DNA of 64,000 bases from Flavobacterium sp. 9 (GTDB taxonomy: Bacteria; Bacteroidota; Bacteroidia; Flavobacteriales; Flavobacteriaceae), in assembly GCF_002754195.1 (NCBI RefSeq), contig NZ_PEEU01000001.1, forward strand, positions 248,001 through 312,000. The letters run 5' to 3'. Below are positions 11,301 through 18,824 of the stretch, one piece after another (the first letter of the stretch is position 1; every line of letters begins with the position of its first letter). Below the pieces are notes generated by a model. The model had not been told where the DNA came from and did no database searches. It worked only from the letters and a program-made list of their open reading frames with translations. Both the position numbers and the translations under genes were made by a program.

Positions 11301-14300
11301 TTCTGGAGGAACTGCTGCAACAGCAACAGGACTTAGCGCAGGAACTTATATAGTAACAGTAACAGATGCTAATAGTTGTACAACAACTCAAAGCGTTACT
11401 ATAACTCAACCAACTGCATTAGTTGCTTCTATTGGAAGTAAAACAGATGTTACTTGCAACGGACTTAGCAATGGATCAGCCACTGTAAATGCAACTGGAG
11501 GAACAGGAACTTACACCTATTCATGGTCACCTACTGGTGGAACTGCTGCAACTGCAACTGGACTTAGTGCGGGAACTTATATTGCAACAGTAACAGATGC
11601 AAACAATTGTACTGCAACACAAAGTTTTACAATCACAGAACCAACTCCATTAACAGCGTCAGCAACAAGTAAAACAGATGTTACTTGTAATGGACTTAAC
11701 AATGGATCAGCAACTGTAACTGCAGCTGGTGGAACAGGCTTATATACTTATGCTTGGGCACCATCTGGCGGAACTGCTGCAACTGCAACAGGACTTAGTC
11801 CGGGAACTTATATAGTAACAGTAACAGATGCAAACAGTTGTGTAGCAACACAAAGTTTTACAATTGCACAACCAGCTGTATTAACAGCTTCAGCATTAGG
11901 TCAAACAGATGTTTCTTGTAATGGAGGAGCTACAGGATCTGCAACCGTAACTGCTGCTGGTGGATCAGGAACTTATACATACGCCTGGTTACCTTCTGGT
12001 GGAACTGCTGCAACTGCAACAGGACTTAGCGCAGGAACTTATACAGTAACTGTAACAGATACAAACAATTGTACAGCAATACAAAGTTTTACAATCACGG
12101 AACCTAATGCAATTACTGCAACAATTGCTCCAACAAATGTAAATTGTCATGGAGGAGCTACGGGATCTGCAACTGCAACAGCAATTGGAGGAACTGGTAT
12201 CTATACTTATGCATGGTCACCTTCTGGTGGAAATGCTGCAACAGCAACAGGACTTGTTGCAGGAACTTATACAGTAACTGTAACAGATGCTAATAGCTGT
12301 TTTACAACTCAAAGCGTTACGATAACTGAACCAAGTTTAGTAGTTGCTTCTATTACAGTTGACGCAAATGTTTCTTGTAGTGGAGCAAGTAATGGATCTG
12401 CGACTGCAACTGCAACTGGCGGAACTGGTACTTATACATATGTATGGTTACCTTCTGGTGGAACTGCTGCAACTGCAACAGGACTTAGTGCAGGAAATTA
12501 TACTGTAACAGTAACAGATTCAAATGGATGTAGTGCAACTCAAAGTGTTGCAATCACTGAACCAGCTGTCTTAACTGCAACAACTACACAAGTAAATGTA
12601 AGTTGTCTTGGAGCAACTGATGGATCTGCAACTGTAACTGCAACCGGAGGAACTGGCATATATACTTACGCATGGTTACCTTCTGGTGGAACTGCTGCAA
12701 CTGCAACAGGGCTTAGCGCAGGAAATTATACTGTAACTATTACTGATGCAAACGGATGTTCAGTGACAAAAGCACTAAGCATAATAACAATTCCTGATGT
12801 AACAGCTCCGGTACCTAATTTGGCAACATTGCCTACGATTAATGCTAGTTGTTCAATTACAGCAGCTCAGATTCCTGTTCCAACAGCAACTGACAACTGT
12901 GCGGGAATAATCAATGCAACAACAACCAATCCTTTAAACTATTCGGCTGTTGGTACTTATGTAATTACATGGAGTTATAATGATGGACACGGAAATATTT
13001 CAACTCAAAATCAAACAGTAAATGTAACAGCATCACCATTAGATCTGGTAACATTTATCGATACTGAGTTTACTTATAACGGAAGTCTTAATACTATACA
13101 AGTAGGTAATCTTCCTGTAGGAGCAACAGTAACTTATGCAATAACTCCAGCATCAGGAACACCAAATGGAGCTATCAATGCAGGTGATTACAGCATAACA
13201 GCTACAGTAACACCATCTGCAAGCACGCCAAATTGTACTCCAGTAACTCTAACTGCGCAGCTTACAATTAAAAAAGCAGCACAACAGATTACTTTTGCAG
13301 CCTTGCCAGTTAAAATTCTTGGAGCAATTAATACCTTCAATTTAGCCGCAATTGCAAATTCAGGATTGGCAATACGCTACTCATTTACCTCTACTACTGC
13401 CCTGCCGGCTGCAAATGTTTCCGCAACTACAGGTTTAGTAAGTATGTTAAGAGCGGGTTCAATATTAATTACGGCGCATCAGGATGGTAATAGTAATTAC
13501 TTACCGGCTGCAGATGTTTCTCAACTTCTTGTTATCAAGAACAATGACGTATCAATTGCAAAAATTACTATTGGAAGCCAAACATTCCTGACTCCTGGTA
13601 ATAATATCAAATATGTAATGGTATGTGATGAAAACAATCCAAGTGTTTCTATTGTAAATGAAACAAATGCTGTGATTACTCCATCTGCTAACTTTAATAT
13701 TACTACTCCAAAACCTGGAATTTATACACAAAACGTAACAGTAACTTCTGAAGATGGAACTGTAAGTAACACTTATACGATAACTGTAGAAAAACCATTT
13801 GGATTCTTTGATATCGTTCGTCAAAAATTCAATAACGTACTTCTTGTAAATAACAATCCTTTAACTAATGGAGGTTACGAATTTGTATCTTACGAATGGT
13901 TTAAAAACGGTCAGCTAATTGGAACAGGTCAATATTATACAGCAGGAAATGCTTTAGGAACAACATTAGATCCTACAGCAGATTACAGTGTAAAAATGAC
14001 TACAAAAGATGGAAAAGTACTTCAAACTTGCAAAAGCAAAATTTCACTATCGAAATCAGCAGATGCTAAACTTTATCCAAATCCAATTCAAAGTGGAAAA
14101 ACAATTACTGTTGAAGCAGATTTCTCTACAGAAGAATTAGCAAACATGCAAATTAGTCTGTATTCTGTATCAGGTCAATTGATCAAAACGGTTAAATCAT
14201 CTTCAATACAAACTGAGATAGAATTACCTCAGGCAGAAGCAAGTATGTATATTGTAGTTGTTGAAACTGGTAATATCAAGAAAACACTAAAAGTAATTGT

Positions 14301-14310
14301 AAATAAATAA
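5305..14310 (+). CDS. Giant SprB-type repeat adhesin, T9SS cargo
   Basis: A 3001-residue secreted protein. Residues 1-24 form a signal peptide (MKKKLLLFIIFLCTFF...KAQ). Residues about 25-240 form a Bacteroidota N-terminal domain with a GWGNGAWIPSN block, and about 250-355 are fibronectin-III-like (TTIHYRAYATNSAGTSYG). Residues about 360-2490 hold 28 SprB-like repeats of about 76 residues. Each repeat has C-N-G-G-x-x-G-S-A-T-V, YTYSWSPSGGTAATATGL, AGTYTVTVTD and a second Cys, giving two Cys per repeat that could form a disulfide. HYR-like, MBG-like, Ig-like and cadherin-like segments follow to about residue 2910. A type A T9SS sorting domain (KLYPNPIQSGKTITVEA...KTLKVIVNK) ends the protein. 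The gene sits 15 bases after the binding-protein-fold gene and before a barrel protein. SprB-type adhesins act in gliding or attachment; which applies here is inferred. Confidence 0.93.
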   Translation: MKKKLLLFIIFLCTFFVQQNLKAQATVLAPGDIAFIGYQAGTPTDGFSFITLKDINAGTLVYFTECGWGNGAWIPSNPETHLLWTVPAFTPAGRIISIVESSADVFTVTGSSGITLALNTGFNLPTAGDQILAYQSATGPQPASPTFIAGIHADYNSSIYDPITTWTTAAGAAAGGSSESSLPPGLTNGTTCISLFPGGVPPEQNNSKYIGTLTGTTADLLSKINNPSATYWSHSTGNVDLGIIPTSYPTPAVSTVVVATVSTTTATSVKAVSAVMGGNLTVDGGDATVQRGIVWATTAAPTVGADHKVQNGTGIGNFSATITGLPSGTTIHYRAYATNSAGTSYGTESTFNTGAGLSTSSTPQVDILCNGGNTGSATVNVTGGTLSYTYLWSPSGGSGATASTLTAGNYSVTITDGEGTQITRTFTITEPPVIVGTPSTTAETCFGLNNGTATITPTGGVGSYTYLWSNGATTATASGLAPGTYSVTVTDGNACSKTIPGISVGGPTAALSATTSTTQVSCFLGTNGTATVTPAGGTGTKTYLWSNGATTATTTGLAAGTYSVTVKDANLCSVTIPGIVVGGPTAAVSGTYVTTPVTCFGANNGSATVTASGGTPGYTYSWSPSGGTGATASNLGSGTYSVTITDNNGCPTTVTGIVVGGPTATLNGSISGSSVTCFGGADGIATVAAFGGTPSYTYLWSNGATTASASGLVTGTYSVTITDANACSRTISNIFVGTRTAINPTPTQVNVSCNGGNNGSATVTPTGGGGTGTYTYLWSNGATSATASNLLAGNYSVTITNSLSCSVTQAFTITEPPVLVASQDTFTNPSCNTGTNGSATVVVSGGTSPYTYSWSPSGGTAATASGLADGTYTVTVTDAKGCSTTQSFTLVEPSALAVTPSHVDVLCNGAATGSASVVVSGGTPGYTYSWSPTGGTADTATGLTAGTYTITITDSNSCSTTETITITEPTALTATQGTTVNVDCYGDTTGSATVNVTGGTGSYSYSWSPSGGTGATASGLAAGNYVVTVTDDNACSTTQGFTINEPAAALSATTASTDVSCFGGSNGTASVTVSGGTPNYSYSWAPLGGTTSSISGRPAGDYTCTITDSKGCILTKTITIGSPTILSGTISKVDVSCNGGTNGSATVTPTGGVGSYTYSWSPTGGNAATASGLAQGTYTVLIQDGNTCGATVSVTIDEPALLTLSLSKTDVLCNGGATGTATATPAGGNGSYTYSWSPSGGTAATATGLAIGTYTCTVTDAKGCFVSQSITIVEPAILSATTSQIDATCSIGGQASVNVSGGAIPYSYAWSSGQTSALATGLAAGSHTCTITDANGCTLTKNFFINTTNTLVAATSQTDVLCNGTNTGSVSVIPSGAPGPFTYVWAPSGGNSDTASNLTAGNYSVTITSANGCSIVKTFTIIEPSALAVTPSQVDLLCHGGTNGSASVAVTGGAGSYTYAWSPSGGTADTATGLTAGTYTVTITDGNLCQTTQSFTITEPAALTATIAPTNVSCNGGTNGSATVTATGGTGAYTYSWSPTGGTAATASGLTAGTYTVTVTDANSCTTTESVTLTQPSTLVASNGGQTDVTCNGLNDGSATVNATGGSGAYTYSWSPSGGTAATATGLSPGTYTVTVTDGNGCTETQSFTIVEPNVLTASAAGQTDVSCHGGTTGSATVIAAGGSGTYTYAWSPSGGTADTATGLTAGTYTVTVTDTNNCTATQSFTLTEPNALTATIAPTNVSCNSGANGSATVTATGGTGAYTYSWAPSGGTAATASGLTAGTYTVTITDVNSCTTTESVTITEPAALVASVGGQTDVTCNGLNNGSATVTATGGTGTYTYSWSPSGGTAATATGLSPGTYTVTVTDANSCFTTQSFTIVEPTVLTASAAGQTDVSCNGGTTGSATVTATGGTGTYTYSWSPSGGIAATASGLSAGTYIATVTDANNCTSTQSFTITEPNALTASIASVDVNCNGGTTGSATATVTGGTGLYTYSWAPSGGTAATATGLSAGTYIVTVTDANSCTTTQSVTITQPTALVASIGSKTDVTCNGLSNGSATVNATGGTGTYTYSWSPTGGTAATATGLSAGTYIATVTDANNCTATQSFTITEPTPLTASATSKTDVTCNGLNNGSATVTAAGGTGLYTYAWAPSGGTAATATGLSPGTYIVTVTDANSCVATQSFTIAQPAVLTASALGQTDVSCNGGATGSATVTAAGGSGTYTYAWLPSGGTAATATGLSAGTYTVTVTDTNNCTAIQSFTITEPNAITATIAPTNVNCHGGATGSATATAIGGTGIYTYAWSPSGGNAATATGLVAGTYTVTVTDANSCFTTQSVTITEPSLVVASITVDANVSCSGASNGSATATATGGTGTYTYVWLPSGGTAATATGLSAGNYTVTVTDSNGCSATQSVAITEPAVLTATTTQVNVSCLGATDGSATVTATGGTGIYTYAWLPSGGTAATATGLSAGNYTVTITDANGCSVTKALSIITIPDVTAPVPNLATLPTINASCSITAAQIPVPTATDNCAGIINATTTNPLNYSAVGTYVITWSYNDGHGNISTQNQTVNVTASPLDLVTFIDTEFTYNGSLNTIQVGNLPVGATVTYAITPASGTPNGAINAGDYSITATVTPSASTPNCTPVTLTAQLTIKKAAQQITFAALPVKILGAINTFNLAAIANSGLAIRYSFTSTTALPAANVSATTGLVSMLRAGSILITAHQDGNSNYLPAADVSQLLVIKNNDVSIAKITIGSQTFLTPGNNIKYVMVCDENNPSVSIVNETNAVITPSANFNITTPKPGIYTQNVTVTSEDGTVSNTYTITVEKPFGFFDIVRQKFNNVLLVNNNPLTNGGYEFVSYEWFKNGQLIGTGQYYTAGNALGTTLDPTADYSVKMTTKDGKVLQTCKSKISLSKSADAKLYPNPIQSGKTITVEADFSTEELANMQISLYSVSGQLIKTVKSSSIQTEIELPQAEASMYIVVVETGNIKKTLKVIVNK
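9811..12780 (+). repeat. Higher-order triplet repeat inside the adhesin gene
   Basis: Repeats 16-28 fall into three sub-types by linker. A has TIAPTNVSCN, B has VAS-x-GGQTDVTCNGL and C has TASAAGQTDVSC. They are ordered ABC ABC AB(CC) ABC. The A-type linkers start near 9811, 10501, 11191 and 12112, spacings of 690, 690 and 921 bases, i.e. 3, 3 and 4 units of 230. The first 15 repeats are more diverged, so the 3' half looks newly expanded. Confidence 0.75.
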
Positions 14311-14315
14311 AATCT

Positions 14316-14344
14316 GGCAGTGCTATTCATTCAATAGCACTGCC
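14316..14344. terminator. Hairpin between adhesin and barrel genes
   Basis: Perfect 12-bp arms 14316-14327 and 14333-14344 with a 5-nt loop, 5 bases after the adhesin stop and 17 bases before the next ATG. No U-run follows, so it may attenuate or protect the long adhesin mRNA while still letting the barrel gene be read. Confidence 0.5.
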
Positions 14345-14361
14345 ATAAAAAACAATTAAAG

Positions 14362-15207
14362 ATGAAAAAATATATAAACTATATAACATCAACGTTGATG
14401 ATTACGGTACTTTTAGGAACATGTCTAAAAAGTAATGCTCAGGATAAAAAACAAGAATTATCAATTTCTGTCGCAGGTCCGTTTTCATTTCTGAAATATC
14501 CCAGCGCCGGAGAAGTAGTTCCTGGAAACGGAATCAGTGCCGGACTTCGCTATTCGTATTATTTAAACGAAGGCATAAGTATTGGTGTTGGTGCAGAATA
14601 TCAAACGTATAGATCTGATGTAAAATTCGCGTATCTTGCAGGGCAATATACAACCATTGATGCCGAAAATGAATCATTTCAATTCAGATACAAAGCAACT
14701 CAATTAAGAGAAAAGCAAAATTTAGGATATGTAAATGTTCCAATTACGATTCAATATGAGAATCCGGGAACAACAAAATTTTATATAGCTGCCGGTTTTA
14801 AAGTAGGATTTGCAGTAAGCGGAAACTATGAAACAAAAATAGACAATCTTACTACAAGCGGTTATTATCCACAATACAATGTTGAATTGTTTGGTCCGGC
14901 ATTTGCAGGATTTGCAAGTACAGATGATATCAAAGTAAGCAAACAAGATGTAACTACGAAAACCTCATATTCAGCTACGTTTGAAACAGGTTTAAAACAA
15001 AAAGTAGGAGACAGAAGTTCCGTTTACATCGGACTATATCTGGACTATGGATTAAATGACATAATAGATAAAAACAACAAAAATCTAGTAGAATATAATC
15101 CTGCAATACCAGTACAGCTGCACTACAACAGTACACTTGATACACAATTCACAAATAATATCAGATTGGTTTCATACGGGCTTAAATTGAGATATGCCTT
15201 GAGATAA
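14362..15207 (+). CDS. Outer-membrane beta-barrel protein (porin-like)
   Basis: A 281-residue protein with an N-terminal signal peptide (MKKYINYITSTLMITVLLGTCLKSNAQ). Amphipathic beta strands follow and the end is VSYGLKLRYALR, an aromatic/Leu-rich last strand typical of small OMPs of the OMP_b-brl type. A glycine-rich segment, AGLRYSYYLNEGISIGVGAEY, is a classic barrel hairpin. It follows the giant adhesin by 51 bases, the place where SprF/PorP-like partners often sit next to SprB-like genes. It lacks the usual PorP/SprF look, so it is called only a barrel protein. A role in anchoring or exporting the adhesin is inferred from position. Confidence 0.75.
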   Translation: MKKYINYITSTLMITVLLGTCLKSNAQDKKQELSISVAGPFSFLKYPSAGEVVPGNGISAGLRYSYYLNEGISIGVGAEYQTYRSDVKFAYLAGQYTTIDAENESFQFRYKATQLREKQNLGYVNVPITIQYENPGTTKFYIAAGFKVGFAVSGNYETKIDNLTTSGYYPQYNVELFGPAFAGFASTDDIKVSKQDVTTKTSYSATFETGLKQKVGDRSSVYIGLYLDYGLNDIIDKNNKNLVEYNPAIPVQLHYNSTLDTQFTNNIRLVSYGLKLRYALR

Positions 15208-15250
15208 GTTTTTACAATTTAGATAATCTTTCCTTAAAAGGGAAAAATTA

Positions 15251-15284
15251 AAAGCCGATTTTCTTAATGAAAATCGGCTTTTTG
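15251..15284 (+). terminator. Rho-independent terminator after the barrel gene
   Basis: Arms 15254-15262 and 15270-15278 pair perfectly, flanking A and T runs extend the stem, and the U-run ends at about 15283. It lies 44 bases after the stop at 15207. Confidence 0.85.
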
Positions 15285-15311
15285 TGTTTATACATAATCC
15301 TCCCAAATTTG

Positions 15312-15541
15312 TACCGTCAGGTACTAAATATTGGTAGAAAAAACATGAATTGAAATGAATTTAGCGTGCCGTAGGTACGCAACAATATGATAACAGTTGC
15401 GTACCTACGGCACGCCAACGAACATTGAACGTATAATTATTACCAACATTTTGTACCTAAAGGCACATCTTTTTTTAACGCAAAGTTTAAAACACAAAGT
15501 TCGCAAAGCTTTATCGATTATAGCTTTGCGAACTTTGTGTT
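15312..15541. repeat. Two intergenic inverted repeats (palindromic cassettes)
   Basis: The first has perfect 20-bp arms at 15364-15383 and 15396-15415 with a 12-nt loop. The second has perfect 20-bp arms at 15491-15510 and 15522-15541 with an 11-nt loop, and is built on CGCAAAG-type motifs. The second belongs to the same family as 38360-38407. The short unit GTACCGTCAGGTAC at 15311-15324, with TAAATATTGGTAGAAAA after it, recurs in related form near 47290-47330. All lie between the convergent barrel gene and the mgtC-like gene. Confidence 0.7.
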
Positions 15542-15669
15542 TATTAACTACAATCCAAGAAAAAGACCTTCGCGCACTTTGCGGTAAAAAAATAAACCTT
15601 AGCGAACTTTGCGTTTTCTACTTTGCTTTCTTTGCGGTAAAAAAACACATTTCCTGTTTCTCAAAAAAA

Positions 15670-16092
15670 TCACTTCCTATTTCTCAACCAATTCTCAACA
15701 GGTTCCAAAACAGTATTCACAGTAACAACCAAAAATGTACAAATCAAAGCCTCAACAAAATACCCAGAAGCAGCAATACAGCCAATAGCAGCGCTGCACC
15801 ATATTGTGGCCGCCGAATTTAATCCGTGTACATTAGCACCTTCCCTAAAAATAACTCCCGCACCCAAAAATCCAACACCCATAACAACTTGAGCCGTAAT
15901 ACGGGTTACGTCAATATTTGGTGCCGTTCCAGCCACTTTTATAGACAACAAAACAAAAGCGGCCGCACCGGTTGCAACCAGCATATTTGTTTTTAAACCA
16001 GTTTCTTTATGATGCCATTGACGCTCAAAACCAATAATTAATCCAGCGAACAAAGCAATTACAAGTCGGGTTAAAAATTCAGTAGTACTCAA
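15670..16092 (-). CDS. MgtC/SapB family membrane protein
   Basis: A 140-residue protein with about four hydrophobic helices. GLIIGFERQWHHKETGLKTN, then VATGAAAFVLLS, GVGFLGAGVIFREG and GLNSAATIWCSAAIG are the signature blocks of MgtC/SapB N-terminal domains. MgtC proteins modulate F-type ATPase or Mg2+ stress responses in other bacteria; the short form without the ACT-like C-terminus is common in free-living species. It is convergent with the barrel gene and sits just downstream of the HxlR gene on the same strand with a 49-base gap, so a shared transcript is possible. Confidence 0.88.
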   Translation of the reverse strand: MSTTEFLTRLVIALFAGLIIGFERQWHHKETGLKTNMLVATGAAAFVLLSIKVAGTAPNIDVTRITAQVVMGVGFLGAGVIFREGANVHGLNSAATIWCSAAIGCIAASGYFVEALICTFLVVTVNTVLEPVENWLRNRK

Positions 16093-16141
16093 TATAATGT
16101 GATTTTATAAGGTTAAAAATAAAAATTTCTAAAGCAGATTT

Positions 16142-16510
16142 TTAGCTTTCTACTTCAACAGTTTGATTTTCTAATATGTTTTTTAATTGAGGAGCAAATT
16201 CCAATCCCCATTTATCAATAGCAGAAATCAAAGGCATTAACGATTCGCCCTCTTCCGTAAGAAAATATTCTACACGTAACGGAACTTCATAATAAACAGT
16301 TTTTCCTAAAAGTCCATGAAATTCCAATTCCTTAAGCTGGTTTTGCAATACACGTTTCGTAATCCCCGTAATCGCATTAACCAAATCCTTAGGACGTTTT
16401 ATACCTTTTGAAATTTCATCCAACAAACAAAATTTCCATTTAGAACCAAACACTTCCATAGCTACAGTAAGACCACAGTTATAATCAATTGGTATTTTTC
16501 GCTGATACAT
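16142..16510 (-). CDS. HxlR family transcriptional regulator
   Basis: A winged-helix regulator of 122 residues from ATG 16510. A longer frame with a TTG start at 16546 exists, but a promoter -7 box (16531-16538) lies inside that extension, so 16510 is preferred. HxlR hallmarks are NCGLTVAMEVFGSKWKFCLL, KRPKDLVNAITGITKRVLQN and ELEFHGLLGKTVYYEVPLRV, followed by an acidic tail. The N-terminal Cys in the NCG motif is the redox or quinone-sensing Cys of many family members. It is divergent from the quinone-reductase-like gene at 16668, so it probably controls that gene. Confidence 0.9.
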   Translation of the reverse strand: MYQRKIPIDYNCGLTVAMEVFGSKWKFCLLDEISKGIKRPKDLVNAITGITKRVLQNQLKELEFHGLLGKTVYYEVPLRVEYFLTEEGESLMPLISAIDKWGLEFAPQLKNILENQTVEVES

Positions 16511-16530
16511 AAAATATTCATTTAGTACTA

Positions 16531-16538
16531 CAAAAATA
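16531..16538 (-). promoter_or_regulatory. Bacteroidota -7 box for the HxlR gene
   Basis: The minus strand reads TATTTTTG, matching TAnnTTTG, 20 bases upstream of ATG 16510. No clear -33 element was found, so this is suggestive only. Confidence 0.4.
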
Positions 16539-16667
16539 GAAAACAAATATTGTTTTTATAAGAAAAATGAATAGGGATTAATTTATCACTATGGGATTAA
16601 TTCGCCCCTTATTGTAGTATTTATCAATGTGTTTGATCTTTGCAATAGAAAATTTAAAAGTAAAAAA

Positions 16668-17198
16668 ATGAAAACACTTGTAATTATAATTCATCCCAAT
16701 CTCGAAACATCCATTATAAACAAAAGATGGATCGAAGAATTAAGTAAATATCCAGATCAATATACCTTACATGATTTGTACAGTTTATATCCAGACGAAA
16801 AAATCGACATTAAAAAAGAACAGCAATTAGTAGAAAATCACGACAAGATTATATTTCAGTTCCCATTTTACTGGTTCAATTGTCCGCCTTTATTCAAAAA
16901 ATGGTTAGATGAAGTTGTAATTTCCGGATGGGCTTACGGAAAAACCAGCAGTTATAAGTTAGCCAATAAAAAAATTGCCTTAAGTATTTCAGCAGGAATT
17001 AATAAAGAAGATTACAGTCCAAGCGGAAGATATAAATACACACTAGAACAATTAACAGCACCATTTGAAGTTTCTTTCAATTACATCAAAGCCGATTATA
17101 AACCCTTATTTGCTTTTTACGGAGCTGAACATGAAGTAACCAAAGAACAACTAGAAAATAATACAAAAGAATACATTTCATTTCTGGAAGCTTTGTAA
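16668..17198 (+). CDS. NAD(P)H-dependent quinone reductase-like flavoprotein
   Basis: 176 residues from ATG 16668; an upstream GTG at 16629 is less likely. It has a flavodoxin-2-like fold: KTLVIIIHPNLETSIINKRW is the N-terminal FMN/FAD phosphate loop, IIFQFPFYWFNCPPLFKKWL is the signature of KefF/YwrO-type oxidoreductases, and GWAYG with ISAGINKEDYSPSGRYKYTL follows. It probably reduces quinones with two electrons in the cytoplasm. It is divergent from an HxlR-family repressor, a frequent pairing for quinone or electrophile detoxification, and ends in front of a bidirectional terminator. Confidence 0.88.
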   Translation: MKTLVIIIHPNLETSIINKRWIEELSKYPDQYTLHDLYSLYPDEKIDIKKEQQLVENHDKIIFQFPFYWFNCPPLFKKWLDEVVISGWAYGKTSSYKLANKKIALSISAGINKEDYSPSGRYKYTLEQLTAPFEVSFNYIKADYKPLFAFYGAEHEVTKEQLENNTKEYISFLEAL

Positions 17199-17217
17199 AA
17201 CATCGCGATAACACAAT

Positions 17218-17379
17218 CTTGTCATTCTGAGGAACGAAGAATCCCCACAAGTAACTCGACACAGATTAGCGACAATACAACCACAATCTTGTCATTGCGA
17301 GGAACGAAGCAACCTCACTAACATTAAGACACGAAATTTGATTTAGCAAATGTGATTGCTTCGTTCCTCGAAATGACAA
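17218..17379. repeat. Intergenic inverted repeat (GAGGAACGAAG family)
   Basis: 24-bp arms at 17289-17312 and 17356-17379 with one mismatch. A related unpaired half-unit lies at 17218-17268. It shares the TTGTCATT-x2-GAGGAACGA core with 50357-50469. It lies between the convergent flavoprotein and dioxygenase genes. Confidence 0.7.
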
Positions 17380-17390
17380 AAAAAAAGAAA

Positions 17391-17421
17391 AACCTCTAAA
17401 ATCAATACTTTAGAGGTTTTT
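17391..17421. terminator. Bidirectional terminator
   Basis: 10-bp perfect arms 17391-17400 and 17409-17418 with A-rich and T-rich flanks on both sides. It is convergent between the flavoprotein gene (+) and the dioxygenase gene (-). Confidence 0.75.
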
Positions 17422-17538
17422 ATATAAAGAAAAAAAATCAAAAAAATAAAAGTGCACGACAATTTGCATCTAACATCTTGCCTCTTGCTTCTAAAATCTT
17501 CCTTCTAACATCTAACAAGAAACAATTCACAAAAGAAG

Positions 17539-18654
17539 CTAATCCAGATCAAAAATTTTCCCCAAATGCTCTTCCATGATAAAATAAGGATCATTAGTTT
17601 GAGTCACAGATCGCATATGAATTAAACTCGTTTTGCTCATCATTCTAAGCATTTGTCGGCGTTCGCATTTTACAATCTTGCCATTTTCTTCACGTTGTCC
17701 CGCAACAAAAGCACTTCGACCATGCGCGCACAAATGATTATTTACAAAGATTACATCACCTGAATTTGGCACATATTCACTATTTATAAGTTCCTTAGCC
17801 TCATTCCAAAATTCAGTTAAATTATAAAGAGCTTCCGGAGTTTGTCCCGCATTTTCATTGAATATTTGTTCGGCGGCATCAAAACGAATAAAAGGAAGTT
17901 GTCTGTTTCCGTATAAAACCGAAGCCGTAGGACCAGGAATTGCCTGATCATCATCATAATTAGCATCTTTTGGACACTGATAAATTGGATCAAATAATTT
18001 TTCCATAGTCTCATTAACTTCACCGTGAGAACGAATCGAATATAAAGTTGAAGGAACCCTTTCCTCATTTCTTAGATAAAGAAAACTCAAAAAGTCAGCC
18101 TGATTGCTCAAAAAAGCATCTTCGGTATGAACATATAAATCCGTTTTAGAACCAGATCCGGTTTGAGTTGCAGCCATTTTTTCATCCGGAATCACAGCAT
18201 GCAAAAGCCCTCCACCCTTTCTTTGCGCATAATATTGCACCGGTTTAGAAGGAACTGCGCCATGAAGAAGCGAACATATAAAACCGTATTTATTCAGTTT
18301 TGCATAATCTGCACCTTGCCAGTTTGGAGGCGTTGGTCCTAAATCTTCCTGATCGACTTCCAGAAGGCCCTGAAAAACAATTGCCCCATATTGATTAGCC
18401 GAAAAATCAGAACCAAACTGACTTAAAATTCTGCTAATGCGTTCCGGAAGCAATTGAAAAGCGTGAAGATGAAGCGCAGCAATATAATCGGGGGTTTCAT
18501 AATGATCAAAAGCTTTCACTAAAAGATTGCCAACATTCGACAAAATATTCCTTTCCTGAGGCGTAACTACTACTATTAATGGCTTTGTAGGAATTTCAAA
18601 ACTTAAATTTGTTTTTGCAGGCCTTTCCTCTGCAATAATTGATTGTGATTTCAT
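17539..18654 (-). CDS. Fe(II)/2-oxoglutarate dioxygenase, TauD/clavaminate-synthase-like
   Basis: A 371-residue enzyme of the clavaminate synthase/VioC/AsnO-like branch, which beta- or gamma-hydroxylates free amino acids (Arg, Asn, Lys). The iron triad is visible as H176-x-E178 in YVHTEDAF and H311 in LCAHGRSAF; an Arg-rich region after it (ERRQMLRMM) should hold the 2OG-binding Arg. It is divergent from the nitroreductase-decarboxylase-siderophore operon with a 270-base shared intergenic region. It may hydroxylate the amino acid (lysine, ornithine or similar) used by the siderophore pathway, or an unrelated amino acid. The family is secure, the substrate is not. It has no close neighbour on its own strand. 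Confidence 0.82.
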   Translation of the reverse strand: MKSQSIIAEERPAKTNLSFEIPTKPLIVVVTPQERNILSNVGNLLVKAFDHYETPDYIAALHLHAFQLLPERISRILSQFGSDFSANQYGAIVFQGLLEVDQEDLGPTPPNWQGADYAKLNKYGFICSLLHGAVPSKPVQYYAQRKGGGLLHAVIPDEKMAATQTGSGSKTDLYVHTEDAFLSNQADFLSFLYLRNEERVPSTLYSIRSHGEVNETMEKLFDPIYQCPKDANYDDDQAIPGPTASVLYGNRQLPFIRFDAAEQIFNENAGQTPEALYNLTEFWNEAKELINSEYVPNSGDVIFVNNHLCAHGRSAFVAGQREENGKIVKCERRQMLRMMSKTSLIHMRSVTQTNDPYFIMEEHLGKIFDLD

Positions 18655-18743
18655 TTTTTCAATTCATTTATAGTTATTAAAAGATGTGGGGGATAAAATT
18701 TACAATTACTTAATATTCAATTAAATAAAAATTAAACATTAGA

Positions 18744-18824
18744 TACATATGTTTTAATATGTACGGACATTCGTATAAAATTTTTAGCATTTATTTTTTT
18801 TATAAAGATTAATTTATACATTTG
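18744..18824 (+). promoter_or_regulatory. Inverted repeat and -7 box in the shared dioxygenase/siderophore intergenic region
   Basis: TACATAT, 6 nt, ATATGTA forms a 7-bp inverted repeat at 18744-18763. A plus-strand TACATTTG at 18817-18824 fits TAnnTTTG, about 100 bases upstream of the nitroreductase ATG. The inverted repeat is placed to affect both divergent units. No clear Fur box was recognised, and no regulator is assigned. Confidence 0.4.

Noticed and set aside
6400..12780. CRISPR-like or tandem-repeat array
   Set aside because: The repeats are coding, about 230 bases each, in frame as protein domains of the adhesin, not short spaced direct repeats.
15397..15822. A 141-residue plus-strand reading frame overlapping the MgtC-like gene
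   Set aside because: Its first half is made of the palindromic repeats and its second half is antisense to the conserved MgtC gene; no domain is recognisable.
16546..16546. TTG start of HxlR at 16546
   Set aside because: It would place the start upstream of the TATTTTTG promoter box; ATG 16510 gives the normal family N-terminus.
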